From NCBI GenBank assembly GCA_002455955.1, contig DKLZ01000020.1, positions 1,854 to 22,457 of the forward strand: DNA of 20,604 nucleotides, in the 5' to 3' direction. Position numbers and translations under genes: made by a program. The notes under the pieces are model-generated. The model did not search any database, was not told where the DNA came from, and saw only the letters and a list, made by a program, of their open reading frames with translations. Positions 1 to 8,237 of this stretch are shown one piece after another; the first letter of the stretch is position 1, and every line of letters starts with the position of its first letter. Origin of the DNA: Dehalococcoidia bacterium UBA6627. Its GTDB lineage: Bacteria > Chloroflexota > Dehalococcoidia > UBA2979.

Positions 1-642
1 CTCATCATCGCTGCCACACCTGAACGAGCCGATCCACGTGACGTTCTCATCGCTTCTGAAGGACGTGCCCTTTCTGCTCTACCGCCTGGTGCACAAATCG
101 GTACCAGTTCACGTCGACGCACCGTCTTACTGCGCGCACTAAGGCCCGACCTCGTCATTAGTGACGTACGCGGTAACGTCGAAACCAGGGTTGCTAAGGT
201 CCATAGCGGCGAGCTCGACGGGGTTGTCCTCGCTGCCGCCGGACTTGCGCGGCTCGATATCCTCTCTGAAGCCACTCAGTTCTTCGATGAAATGGAGTTC
301 CTCCCCGCGCCAGGACAAGGTGCACTCGGGATCCAATGCCGCTCTAACGACCAGAATACTCGAGCTCTGCTTGTTCCACTCGACGATCCTAATACTCGTC
401 ACGCTATCGACGCGGAACGAAGCTTGCTTGCGGCACTGGGGACTGGTTGCTTGCTACCGGTCGGTGCGTACGCGAGCGTTAACGAAAATCTTCTCACACT
501 GCGCGGTATGCTCGCGGTGGATGACGACACGCTTCCACACTTCGGCGACGCTACTGGCACCGTATCTGAAGCTACGACAATAGGTCACGGACTAGGTAAG
601 AGACTTCAATCAGGCCAAACAACCTTGGGTGACTCATCATGA
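1..642 (+). CDS. hemC: Porphobilinogen deaminase (hydroxymethylbilane synthase), 3' part
   Basis: The reading frame is open from base 1, so the N-terminal third lies outside the window; 213 residues remain. The enzyme polymerises four porphobilinogens into hydroxymethylbilane in the cytosol. Visible family motifs are RDVLIA, GTSSRRR (cofactor and substrate-binding Arg/Ser segment), DVRGNVETR and LPAPGQGALGIQCR. The GTGCLLPVGAYA segment contains the Cys (codon 448-450) that carries the dipyrromethane cofactor. The stop codon overlaps the start of the next gene as ATGA, which indicates translational coupling inside a heme operon. Upstream of the window one would expect hemA (glutamyl-tRNA reductase), since hemL lies downstream; that is inference. 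The identification is secure. Confidence 0.97.
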   Translation, partial: LIIAATPERADPRDVLIASEGRALSALPPGAQIGTSSRRRTVLLRALRPDLVISDVRGNVETRVAKVHSGELDGVVLAAAGLARLDILSEATQFFDEMEFLPAPGQGALGIQCRSNDQNTRALLVPLDDPNTRHAIDAERSLLAALGTGCLLPVGAYASVNENLLTLRGMLAVDDDTLPHFGDATGTVSEATTIGHGLGKRLQSGQTTLGDSS

Positions 643-2207
643 AAGGACAAGCTCTCGGACACGTTTGGATCATCGGCGCTGGCCCGGGTGATCCTTCTTG
701 GATCACTGCGGCAGGTCTAGCAGCTCTCCGCCGTGCTGAGGTAGTGGTATACGATCGGCTTGCCCCACCTGAGTTACTCTCTGACGCTCCCGACGATGCA
801 TTACTCATCAATGCGGGAAAAGAGCCCAACCGTCACGCAATGTCACAAGACGAAATCAACACCTGCCTCATCGAACACGGGAATGCGGGACTACGTGTGG
901 TTCGATTAAAAGGCGGTGATCCTTACGTCTTTGGAAGAGGCGGTGAAGAAGTTATCGCTCTATCGGAAGCAGGGGTCCCATGCACAGTCGTGCCTGGTAT
1001 CACCTCGGCAATCGCTGGTCTCGCTGCCGCGGGTATTCCAGTCACTCATAGAGGCGTCGCTGTCTCTTTCAGCGTCGTTACTGGTCACGAAGACCCTACC
1101 AAACCTGCTGCCCAGGCTAACTGGCATCGACTCGCAACAGCGACAGACACACTCGTCGTACTGATGGGTGTCGGCCGTCTCGAATCAATCACTCAGGCGC
1201 TGATTGCAGGCGGCCGAGCAGCCACTAGTCCGGCTGCACTTATTCAAGAAGCTGGTACTCCCAACCAGCGTCTTGTGAGTGCTCCGCTATCCGATATCGC
1301 GGCTGCGGCGCGTGAGCATCAGTTACGCCCACCGGCACTCCTCGTCGTTGGTGATGTTGTCGATCTCCAACGATCTCTCGACCCTGAACGACTCGGCCCT
1401 CTTGCCGGACAGCGAGTTCTCGTCACACGCAGTCGCCAGCAAGCTTCCACTCTTGTTGACATGCTCCGTTCCGAAGGAGCACTTCCGATCGTGCTACCTA
1501 CCATCGAAACACATCAACGCACTGACCCTGTGGCATTCATCAACGCCGTAAACAAACTCAAGGAAAGCCGCTTCACATGGATCGCCTTCACCAGTGCCAC
1601 CGCTGTAGACACTTTCTTAGATCTGCTTGGGGAGTCTGATACTGATACGCGTGTTTTCGCTAACTCTCGTCTATGCGCAGTCGGTAACGCGACTGCCCAT
1701 GCCCTCCACGTACGTGGTCTAATCGCTGATCTTGTACCAGAGAACGCCACCGGTGAATCTGTCGCTGCTGCGATGATCGCAGCAGGAGATGTCAACAACC
1801 AAGAGATACTGCTACCACGGGCTGAAGGAGCACATCCTGATCTACCGACACTCCTCACCCAAGCAGGAGCTCTCGTCGAAGAACTGACCCTCTACCTTTC
1901 AGCGCCAGCCGCCGATCCCACTGCTGACGTGCTGACCACGATCAGTAGAGGTAATATTGACGTGGTTACATTCACATCATCTTCAACTGTGAAAAATCTG
2001 AGAGAAATACTCAACGGGGACTTCAGTGACCTCAAGAGTGCGACAATCGCCTGTATCGGGCCAACAACTGCATCAACTGCAGAACAACTCGGACTTGAAC
2101 CCGATGTGGTTGCAACCGACCATTCAGTAACCGGTCTTGTCGGCTCTCTACGTGCATATCTTTGGGAGCGACGCACCGACGCGAACCGAACGGAGGCCAC
2201 CTCGTGA
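639..2207 (+). CDS. cobA-hemD: Bifunctional uroporphyrinogen-III C-methyltransferase / uroporphyrinogen-III synthase
   Basis: This 522-residue two-domain protein starts at an ATG overlapping the hemC stop by 4 bases. Residues about 8-245 are the SAM-dependent uroporphyrinogen-III methyltransferase (SUMT), with GAGPGDP (13-19), VYDRL (37-41), LKGGDPYVFGRGGEE (90-104) and a PGITSAIAGLAAAGIPVTHRG segment near 119-139. Residues from about 257 are a HemD domain beginning GQRVLVTRS and ending with the typical FTSSSTV stretch and a CIGPTTA segment. The HemD half cyclises hydroxymethylbilane to uroporphyrinogen III; the CobA half methylates it at C2 and C7 toward precorrin-2 and siroheme. The fusion therefore sits at the branch between heme and siroheme/cobalamin. 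Such fusions are known mainly from Actinobacteria and Firmicutes. No NAD-dependent ferrochelatase domain is attached. Confidence 0.96.
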   Translation: MKGQALGHVWIIGAGPGDPSWITAAGLAALRRAEVVVYDRLAPPELLSDAPDDALLINAGKEPNRHAMSQDEINTCLIEHGNAGLRVVRLKGGDPYVFGRGGEEVIALSEAGVPCTVVPGITSAIAGLAAAGIPVTHRGVAVSFSVVTGHEDPTKPAAQANWHRLATATDTLVVLMGVGRLESITQALIAGGRAATSPAALIQEAGTPNQRLVSAPLSDIAAAAREHQLRPPALLVVGDVVDLQRSLDPERLGPLAGQRVLVTRSRQQASTLVDMLRSEGALPIVLPTIETHQRTDPVAFINAVNKLKESRFTWIAFTSATAVDTFLDLLGESDTDTRVFANSRLCAVGNATAHALHVRGLIADLVPENATGESVAAAMIAAGDVNNQEILLPRAEGAHPDLPTLLTQAGALVEELTLYLSAPAADPTADVLTTISRGNIDVVTFTSSSTVKNLREILNGDFSDLKSATIACIGPTTASTAEQLGLEPDVVATDHSVTGLVGSLRAYLWERRTDANRTEATS

Positions 2208-3214
2208 TTACCGGCCTTGATCAACGTACCTCGACTATCGGGTTCACTCGTACTAGGCGTACGCGACGTACCGCTAGCCTCCGAGGGCTCGTACGAGAGA
2301 CTCACCTCTCTCCCTCGTCTTTCGTCTATCCAATCTTTGTTACGCACGGGAAGAATGTTCGCGAGCCAATCAAATCAATGCCAGACCAGTTTCGCCTCTC
2401 GTTGGATCAACTCAGAAACGAAGCTAAGGAACTGCTAGCACTCGGAGTGAATTCAGTTTTGCTTTTCGGTATCCCTGCCTCAAAAGACGCTTCAGGTACC
2501 GAGGGTTACGCAACTAATGGCATCATTCAGCAAGCGGTACGTGTGCTAAAAGATACCGCCCCCGACCTAACAGTTATTTGTGATGTCTGTCTCTGTGAAT
2601 ACACAGACCATGGTCACTGCGGTGTTCTCAGCGCCACCGGCGAAGTGTTGAACGACGAGAGCCTGCCATTACTCTCAGAGATGGCCGTTACATGCGCTGA
2701 TGCAGGCGCTGACATAGTTGCGCCGTCCGACATGATGGACGGTCGTGTTGCTGCGGTACGCACTGCCCTTGATGACGCCAATTTTTCCGACACAGCAATC
2801 ATGGCTTACAGTGCTAAGTATGCCTCAGCCTACTACGGCCCTTTCCGTGAAGCTGCCGATTCCGCTCCTCAGTTCGGCGATCGCCGGGGGTACCAAATGG
2901 ACCCATCGAACGCGCGCGAGGCACTCCGTGAAGTTGAAGCTGATACAGCCGAACAAGCAGACATCACGATGGTGAAACCCGCGCTTGCTTATCTTGACGT
3001 GATACGCCAAGTGCGTGACCTTACTAACCTTCCACTAGCTGCATACAACGTTTCAGGCGAATACTCGATGCTTAAGGCAGCGATCGCGAACGGCTGGCTC
3101 GAAGAAGAACGGGTCATTCTAGAGACTCTCACCTCAATCCGGCGGGCAGGAGCAGACATCTTAATTACCTACCATGCGAAAGAGGCCGCACGCTGGCTCG
3201 CTGTCCATGACTAG
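2204..3214 (+). CDS. hemB: Delta-aminolevulinic acid dehydratase (porphobilinogen synthase)
   Basis: The enzyme condenses two 5-aminolevulinates into porphobilinogen. The start chosen is GTG at 2204, overlapping the previous stop as GTGA and preceded by a CGGAGG ribosome-binding site at 2191-2196; a TTG further upstream (2162) is unlikely. This gives 336 residues, normal for the family. The zinc-type cysteine site is present: CDVCLCEYTDHGHCG at 126-140, with Cys129, Cys131 and Cys139 as presumed ligands. The two Schiff-base lysines are Lys205 (YSAKYASAYYGPFREA) and Lys258 (ITMVKPALAY). The protein is therefore expected to be an active, Zn-dependent form. It lies between the cobA-hemD fusion and hemL in a coupled operon. 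Confidence 0.97.
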   Translation: MITGLDQRTSTIGFTRTRRTRRTASLRGLVRETHLSPSSFVYPIFVTHGKNVREPIKSMPDQFRLSLDQLRNEAKELLALGVNSVLLFGIPASKDASGTEGYATNGIIQQAVRVLKDTAPDLTVICDVCLCEYTDHGHCGVLSATGEVLNDESLPLLSEMAVTCADAGADIVAPSDMMDGRVAAVRTALDDANFSDTAIMAYSAKYASAYYGPFREAADSAPQFGDRRGYQMDPSNAREALREVEADTAEQADITMVKPALAYLDVIRQVRDLTNLPLAAYNVSGEYSMLKAAIANGWLEEERVILETLTSIRRAGADILITYHAKEAARWLAVHD

Positions 3215-4520
3215 TTCGACAAATATCAGGTATGACCAATCACGACAGGCCATGGAACGTGGACGCAGGCTCCTGCCAGGCGGTGTCGATTCCCCTGTAC
3301 GTGCCTACAACTCGGTCGGCGGGGACCCTGTGGTTCTCGCTACTGGTCAAGGCGCGCTTGTCACCGACATCGACGGCAACACGTACATCGACTATGTCTC
3401 ATCTTACGGGCCGCTGATTCTTGGTCATGCACACCCTCGCGTGACCAAGGCAATCAGCGAAGCAGCTTCCCATGGTGCATCCTTTGGCGCACCAACAGAA
3501 GCCGAACTCGACCTTGCTGAGCAAGTGATCGATTCTATTTCCTCAATAGAAATGGTCCGCTTCGTCAACTCTGGTACTGAAGCCGCGATGAGTGCTTTGC
3601 GTCTTGCTCGAGGAGCTGTCGATCGTGACCTGATACTTAAATTCGAGGGGTGTTACCACGGTCATGCAGACGGATTACTCGCCGCTGCTGGCTCCGGTAT
3701 TGCGACACTCGCACTCCCAGACTCTCCTGGTGTCCCTGCTGCCATGGCCGCACAAACACTCGTCGCACCATATAACGACCTCGATGCTGCACGAGCAGCA
3801 CTATCGGCACATTCACAAAATGTGGCGGCTATCGTCGTAGAACCGATCGCAGGGAATATGGGAGTTATCCCACCCGCACCGGGATATCTCGCGGGACTGC
3901 GAGCGCTATGCGACGAGTTTGGCTCATTACTGGTCTTCGACGAGGTAATCACTGGTTTTCGCGCTGCGAGAGGTGGTGCGCAGCAACGTTACGGCATAAA
4001 GCCGGACATCACCGTTTTAGGAAAGATTATTGGCGGTGGGCTCCCAGTCGGTGCCTATGGTAGCTCGCGCAAGCTGATGGAAATGATGGCACCTACTGGA
4101 TCGATCTACCAAGCAGGTACGCTCTCTGGGAACCCCATCGCTATGGCCGCCGGCAAAGCAACACTGGACGAGCTATTTTCCACTGATGACCCTTATGGCC
4201 GCCTTGACTCGCTTGGCAGACGTCTTAAAGCTGGACTAGAAACAGCAGCCGCTGAGGCCGGTGTCCCTCTGACTATCAATCAAGTCGGTTCGACCATTAC
4301 AGCATTCTTCTTAGACGCCGCACCATCAAACTATAAGGAAGCGTCCTCGTCCGATACAAAAGCCTTCGGCCTGTTTCACCGCGCCATGCTGGATCGTGGT
4401 ATCCATCTAGCCCCTTCTCAATACGAAGGTTGGTTTCTTTCGCTAGCACACAATGAAGAGCTAATCGACCGCACGATCGAGTCTGCGAAAGAAGCACTCC
4501 AGATCGTTGCGCGAAGATAA
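3207..4520 (+). CDS. hemL: Glutamate-1-semialdehyde 2,1-aminomutase
   Basis: This PLP enzyme converts glutamate-1-semialdehyde to 5-aminolevulinate, the last step of the C5 route. I place the start at the ATG at 3207, overlapping the end of hemB by 8 bases; the in-frame ATG at 3174 would add 11 residues that do not look conserved. The protein has 437 residues, typical length. Motifs: LLPGGVDSPVRAY (22-34), NSGTEAAMSALRLAR (121-135), CYHGHADG (149-156), FDEVITGFR (244-252, Asp245 pairing with the PLP ring nitrogen) and VLGKIIGGGLPVGAYG with the PLP lysine at 273. No ribosome-binding site stands directly before 3207, so translation is probably coupled to hemB. It is the last gene of the visible operon. 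Confidence 0.97.
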   Translation: MTSSTNIRYDQSRQAMERGRRLLPGGVDSPVRAYNSVGGDPVVLATGQGALVTDIDGNTYIDYVSSYGPLILGHAHPRVTKAISEAASHGASFGAPTEAELDLAEQVIDSISSIEMVRFVNSGTEAAMSALRLARGAVDRDLILKFEGCYHGHADGLLAAAGSGIATLALPDSPGVPAAMAAQTLVAPYNDLDAARAALSAHSQNVAAIVVEPIAGNMGVIPPAPGYLAGLRALCDEFGSLLVFDEVITGFRAARGGAQQRYGIKPDITVLGKIIGGGLPVGAYGSSRKLMEMMAPTGSIYQAGTLSGNPIAMAAGKATLDELFSTDDPYGRLDSLGRRLKAGLETAAAEAGVPLTINQVGSTITAFFLDAAPSNYKEASSSDTKAFGLFHRAMLDRGIHLAPSQYEGWFLSLAHNEELIDRTIESAKEALQIVARR

Positions 4521-4560
4521 ATCGCTACCGGATTACCAACCGGGTAATAATCCATTCACC

Positions 4561-4587
4561 TAAAAAACATAGACTATTGACTAGTCT
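4561..4587 (-). terminator. Weak intrinsic terminator candidate after the nitroreductase gene
   Basis: On the minus strand a 6-bp inverted repeat (AGACTA at 4571-4576 pairing with TAGTCT at 4582-4587, 5-base loop) covers the stop codon of the nitroreductase gene and is followed, after three bases, by a run of six T. The stem is short and A/T-rich, so efficiency is doubtful. No convincing T-tailed hairpin was found for the opposing hemL transcript. Confidence 0.35.
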
Positions 4588-5144
4588 TCGAAACCTTTCC
4601 ACTGCACCACAGCTGGTGCACGTTGGGCCTGTTGCTCCACGGCGCTGTCGACTGGGTAACCGAGATAGACAAAACCAACAATCCGATCATCAACCGTGAG
4701 ACCGAAATACTCAATGACGGGGGGCAATGTAACTAGTAAGCCGGTGCTCCACTTAGCTGCTAGTCCTTCGTCATGTGCCGCAAGCAGAAGATTTTGCGTC
4801 GCACAGCAGCATGCGGCATAGTCTTCAAGATCTTGGATAACGTTTTGAGATGAACCAACCTGACTCACAACGACGATAACTGGTGCACGCAAAAGCTTCT
4901 GAGAAATCGATTCAATCTGTGATTCGGTTTTCTCGCCAGTCTCGCGCATCCAGGACGCTACGCGAGCTCCTAACTCCACACGAGCACCACCAGCAAGTAC
5001 ATGAAATCGCCACGGTTCAGTCTTCCGATGATTTGGAGCCCATGTAGCCGCCTCAATCACGCGCTCTACAACGGAACGCTTCAATGCACTCTGATCAAAG
5101 CCGGATGCTGTCCTTCTGGTCATCATCGCATGTAATAGTTCCAT
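4581..5144 (-). CDS. Nitroreductase family protein (YdjA-like flavoenzyme)
   Basis: This 187-residue protein has the fold signatures of the small FMN-dependent nitroreductases: MMTRRTASGF near residues 7-16 (flavin phosphate-binding RR-S type segment), AATWAPNHRKTEPWRFHVL at 32-50, and the dimer-helix segment QNLLLAAHDEGLAAKW after residue 116. The WAPNHRKTEPWRF form resembles the YdjA subgroup of short single-domain nitroreductases. The physiological substrate is unknown; members reduce nitroaromatics, quinones or enones in vitro. The ATG at 5144 is preceded by GAGGAAG (minus strand, 5149-5155). Odd point: three consecutive cysteines at 112-114 where relatives usually carry small residues. 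It is transcribed alone, convergent with hemL, and its 5' side diverges from the small gene at 5318. Confidence 0.88.
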   Translation of the reverse strand: MELLHAMMTRRTASGFDQSALKRSVVERVIEAATWAPNHRKTEPWRFHVLAGGARVELGARVASWMRETGEKTESQIESISQKLLRAPVIVVVSQVGSSQNVIQDLEDYAACCCATQNLLLAAHDEGLAAKWSTGLLVTLPPVIEYFGLTVDDRIVGFVYLGYPVDSAVEQQAQRAPAVVQWKGFED

Positions 5145-5317
5145 TATACTTCCTCGAAATCAGTCTCGCGGTCGAGTATCAAGTCTCTCGAAATTAAAAC
5201 ACCTGCGCATCTCTCAAAAAAAGCTCGCTATTTGGGCACATGACTAGCGCCAGATCTCGTACTATTGCGCCGGAGATAATTTTTCGATCAGTTCATCCCC
5301 GGAAATAGGAGAACAGG

Positions 5318-5485
5318 ATGGGTCTATTCGAAACAATAATGAAGATGTTTCAGAGTAATCCTCCTACTGCACCTAACGCAGTGGAATCGATAAACAACGG
5401 GTCAGAAGATTCAGTCGATGAAGCTGCCAAAGCAGCTGATCAAGAACGACAACTCACTCTAGGTGACGATGGTGACGGCGAATAA
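5318..5485 (+). CDS. Small acidic protein of 55 residues, function unknown
   Basis: An ATG at 5318 with a well-placed AGGAGA (5307-5312) opens a 55-codon frame ending in TAA at 5485. The product begins MGLFETIMKMF, an amphipathic stretch, and then becomes hydrophilic and strongly acidic, ending in LGDDGDGE. It ends 23 bases before the GTG of the VOC gene, which has its own ribosome-binding site, so the two are likely co-transcribed. Support for it being a real gene is the ribosome-binding site, the fitting gap and the otherwise empty space; there is no family I recognise. It might be a small partner or regulator of the VOC protein, but that is guesswork. Confidence 0.6.
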   Translation: MGLFETIMKMFQSNPPTAPNAVESINNGSEDSVDEAAKAADQERQLTLGDDGDGE

Positions 5486-5508
5486 CAGTAATTGAATAGG
5501 AGTACCAC

Positions 5509-5943
5509 GTGGGTTTTGTCAGGTTAGATCACTTGGGAATCGTCGCCTATACGATAGAGGAGGCAAACGCGATTCTAGGCGATCAACTCGGCCTCAAGAT
5601 CGACGAGGCAAAATCCAACTGGCCAGATGGTAGCTTTTTTGAACCAGAACAGACCTATAACTACTTCTTCGAAGTTGGAGATGGTGAGACTCAATTAGAA
5701 GTACTGATCCCGAAGGAAGGTGCACAAACTGGCACGGCACGTTATTTAGCTAAGTTCGGACCCGGTATGCATCATATGTGTTTCGCCGCACGCGACGTTG
5801 CCGAAGAGGCTGCACGCCTTGAAGCTGCAGGAATGCGCCAGATCGAACTGCCTAAGACCTCAGATGGACGTCAGACAGCTGCATTCTTTCACCCAACTAG
5901 CGTCGGTGGCATCCTGACAGAGATCGTGCCTCTCAGGGATTAG
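5509..5943 (+). CDS. VOC-family protein, methylmalonyl-CoA-epimerase-like
   Basis: A 144-residue protein with two beta-alpha-beta-beta-beta modules of the vicinal oxygen chelate superfamily. The start is GTG at 5509, behind AGGAG at 5498-5502. Likely metal ligands are His8 (LDHLGIVAYTIEEA), Glu64 (TQLEVL), His88 or His89 (GMHHMCFAARDV) and Glu138 (GGILTEIVPL). The arrangement, the length and the closing FFHPTSVGGILTEIV match the methylmalonyl-CoA/ethylmalonyl-CoA epimerase group (glyoxalase_4 type). That enzyme interconverts (R)- and (S)-methylmalonyl-CoA in propionate metabolism. No mutase or propionyl-CoA carboxylase is in the window, so another lactoylglutathione-lyase-like or dioxygenase-like role cannot be excluded. 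It follows the 55-residue gene closely and precedes malate synthase by 100 bases. Confidence 0.8.
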   Translation: MGFVRLDHLGIVAYTIEEANAILGDQLGLKIDEAKSNWPDGSFFEPEQTYNYFFEVGDGETQLEVLIPKEGAQTGTARYLAKFGPGMHHMCFAARDVAEEAARLEAAGMRQIELPKTSDGRQTAAFFHPTSVGGILTEIVPLRD

Positions 5944-5990
5944 CGTAGGACGCTACTCGGACTATCCGATTCTTCTTATACCTTGGTATA
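5941..5990. promoter_or_regulatory. Three successive short palindromes before malate synthase G
   Basis: Within 50 bases are TAGCGT-agg-ACGCTA (5941-5955, beginning at the stop codon of the VOC gene), TCGGA-cta-TCCGA (5957-5969) and TATACC-tt-GGTATA (5977-5990). The first could end the VOC transcript, but no T-run follows directly. The third looks like a dimeric regulator site; GGTATAC is reminiscent of GntR/FadR-type operators, which is a resemblance only. TATCCGA also occurs twice (5963-5969 and 5993-5999), 30 bases apart. The malate synthase ATG lies 54 bases downstream. Confidence 0.35.
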
Positions 5991-6043
5991 CATATCCGAC
6001 TGCTAGATCACCTATATCAACGCGGAAAAAAAGAGAGACTAAA

Positions 6044-8227
6044 ATGGCTACAGTAGAAGATCGCGTCTCCGTTGCAAACCTAAGTGTTGCAACCGTATTG
6101 TACCGATTTGTTGCTGAGGAATTGCTCTCCGATCTTGACATCGAACCCAAACACTTCTGGCAGGGCTTTGCCGATTTGGTCAATGACTTTGGCCCACGTA
6201 ACCGTGCTCTATTGAATCGTCGAGATGAACTCCAAATAGCGATCGATTCCTGGCATCAACACCATCCTTACGAAAACTTCGAGAGCACCGATTACCGAGC
6301 GTTCCTTGAGGAAACTAACTACATCGAGACAGAAGGCGATGATTTTTCTATCGACACAGATCATGTAGACGATGAGATCGCCCACATCCCAGGTCCTCAG
6401 CTTGTAGTCCCGATTACAAACGCTCGCTACTCACTCAACGCCGCTAACGCCCGCTGGGGCTCTCTCTACGACGCTATCTATGGGACTGATGTACTTGGGA
6501 CTGATCCACCTGATGGACCGTATGACTCTGAACGAGGTGGCCGCGTTATTGCCTGGGCACGTACCTTTCTCGATAAAGTCGTCCCGCTTGCCTCGGGATC
6601 TCACGCGGAAGTCGAAAGATACACGATCGCAAACGGTCAACTCACTGCGGAGCTCCCGGACAAGAATAATCTAGAGCTTCACGACGCCACGCAGTTTGTT
6701 GGTTTCAATGGTGAACCGTCCGACCCATCCTCGATCCTATTAGAAGTCAACTCACTCCATCTGGAGCTGATCATCGATCGCACTCATGACATCGGTAGTA
6801 ATGACCGTGCTGGTATCGCAGACATCGTCCTCGAATCCGCAATAACATCGATCATGGACTGCGAGGATTCCGTATCAACAGTTGATGCTGCAGACAAAGT
6901 ACTTGCCTATCGCAACTGGCTGGGCCTAAACCGTGGCGACCTGACTGCACAGGTGACTAAAGACGGTCGAACTTTCATCCGAAAATTAGAGAATGACCGT
7001 ACGTTCAGGTCACCGGATGGAGGATCGTTCACACTACCAGGACGTGCGCTGATGCTTATTCGTAACGTCGGACACCTGACAACCACTGATGCCGTTCTTG
7101 ACCAGAACGGAGATGAAATCCCTGAAGGCTTGCTAGATGCCATGATCACAGTCGCTGGCTCAATGGCCGACCTAACAAAGAGCGATAGCCCTCGTAATTC
7201 TCGTCTAGGATCAATTTACGTCGTTAAGCCGAAGATGCATGGTTCTGCTGAGGTCGCGTTTACCAACGATGTTTTCTCTCAGGTAGAAAACGTACTCGGG
7301 CTACCAAACAACACCGTCAAACTTGGCATTATGGACGAAGAGCGCCGCACTACATTGAACTTAAAGGAGTGCATTCGGGCGGCACAATCACGCGTTGCCT
7401 TTATAAACACCGGCTTTCTCGACCGTACAGGGGATGAAATTCATACCTCGATGGAAGCAGGTCCGATGGTGCGGAAAGCTGACATGCGTACCGAACAATG
7501 GATTACAGCCTACGAGGACTGGAACGTCGATATTGGTATAGAGTGTGGACTCTTGGGTCGCGCTCAAATCGGTAAAGGAATGTGGGCTGCACCAAATCAA
7601 ATGGCAAAAATGCTCCGTGAGAAAATCAATCATCCGCAGTCTGGCGCAAATTGTGCCTGGGTCCCTTCTCCTACCGCAGCAACATTACATGCCACTCACT
7701 ACTTCCATGAAAATGTCATCACGAAGCAGGCAGAGATTGCGGAGGGCGGACGACGCGCTCAGATCGACGACTTAATCCAGATCCCTGTCTCACCACATAC
7801 AGACTGGTCTGACGATGAGATCATTGCAGAGCTTGAGAACAATGCCCAAGGTATTCCCGGCTATACCGTTCGCTGGATCGACCAAGGTATAGGCTGTTCG
7901 ACCGTGCCAGACATCCACGATGTCGGCTTAATGGAGGACCGTGCCACCTGTCGAATCTCCTCTCAACACATTGCTAATTGGCTTCACCACGGAGTCGTCG
8001 ATGAGATGACCGTTCGTACGGTCTTTGAACGTATGGCTGTTACTGTCGACCGCCAAAACGAAACCGATGAACTCTATACACCGATGTCACCGGACTTCGA
8101 TGGCCATGCATTTTTGGCGGCACTCGCACTCGTCTTCGAAGGCCGAGAACAACCTTCAGGTTATACAGAGCCTATCCTTCACGAACGCCGCCGAATGCGA
8201 AAAGCAGAGATCCACCAAGCTAACTAG
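6044..8227 (+). CDS. glcB: Malate synthase G
   Basis: This 727-residue enzyme condenses glyoxylate with acetyl-CoA to malate, in the cytosol; the length matches the monomeric G isoform (about 720-740), not the shorter A form. Catalytic features are all present: Arg340 (LMLIRNVGH), the Mg ligands near Glu432/433 (MDEERRT) and Asp460 (NTGFLDRTGDE), and the catalytic base Asp632 (GLMEDRATCRISSQH). Other signatures are MDCEDS (271-276), KPKMHGSAEVAF (396-406), SMEAGPMVRK and GIGKGMWAAP-like AQIGKGMWAAP. ATG at 6044 follows a purine-rich AAGAGAGA. It is followed after 10 bases by a GlcG-type gene, a pairing also seen in the E. coli glc (glycolate) operon. No isocitrate lyase or glycolate oxidase is in the window, so the source of glyoxylate is not shown. 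Confidence 0.97.
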   Translation: MATVEDRVSVANLSVATVLYRFVAEELLSDLDIEPKHFWQGFADLVNDFGPRNRALLNRRDELQIAIDSWHQHHPYENFESTDYRAFLEETNYIETEGDDFSIDTDHVDDEIAHIPGPQLVVPITNARYSLNAANARWGSLYDAIYGTDVLGTDPPDGPYDSERGGRVIAWARTFLDKVVPLASGSHAEVERYTIANGQLTAELPDKNNLELHDATQFVGFNGEPSDPSSILLEVNSLHLELIIDRTHDIGSNDRAGIADIVLESAITSIMDCEDSVSTVDAADKVLAYRNWLGLNRGDLTAQVTKDGRTFIRKLENDRTFRSPDGGSFTLPGRALMLIRNVGHLTTTDAVLDQNGDEIPEGLLDAMITVAGSMADLTKSDSPRNSRLGSIYVVKPKMHGSAEVAFTNDVFSQVENVLGLPNNTVKLGIMDEERRTTLNLKECIRAAQSRVAFINTGFLDRTGDEIHTSMEAGPMVRKADMRTEQWITAYEDWNVDIGIECGLLGRAQIGKGMWAAPNQMAKMLREKINHPQSGANCAWVPSPTAATLHATHYFHENVITKQAEIAEGGRRAQIDDLIQIPVSPHTDWSDDEIIAELENNAQGIPGYTVRWIDQGIGCSTVPDIHDVGLMEDRATCRISSQHIANWLHHGVVDEMTVRTVFERMAVTVDRQNETDELYTPMSPDFDGHAFLAALALVFEGREQPSGYTEPILHERRRMRKAEIHQAN

Positions 8228-8237
8228 GAGCATTCTG

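Noticed and set aside
1892..2347. Long antisense open frame across the cobA-hemD/hemB junction (151 codons).
   Set aside because: It mirrors two well-supported genes, has no recognisable motifs and Ser/Arg/Thr-rich composition typical of a shadow frame.
4527..4548. Imperfect inverted repeat (ATTACC-n5-GGTAAT) after hemL as its terminator.
   Set aside because: Six-base stem followed by no T-run on the plus strand; support is too slight.
5153..5194. CTCGAAAT direct repeat (5153-5160 and 5187-5194) upstream of the nitroreductase gene.
   Set aside because: Only 8 bases, asymmetric, and no clear relation to promoter elements.
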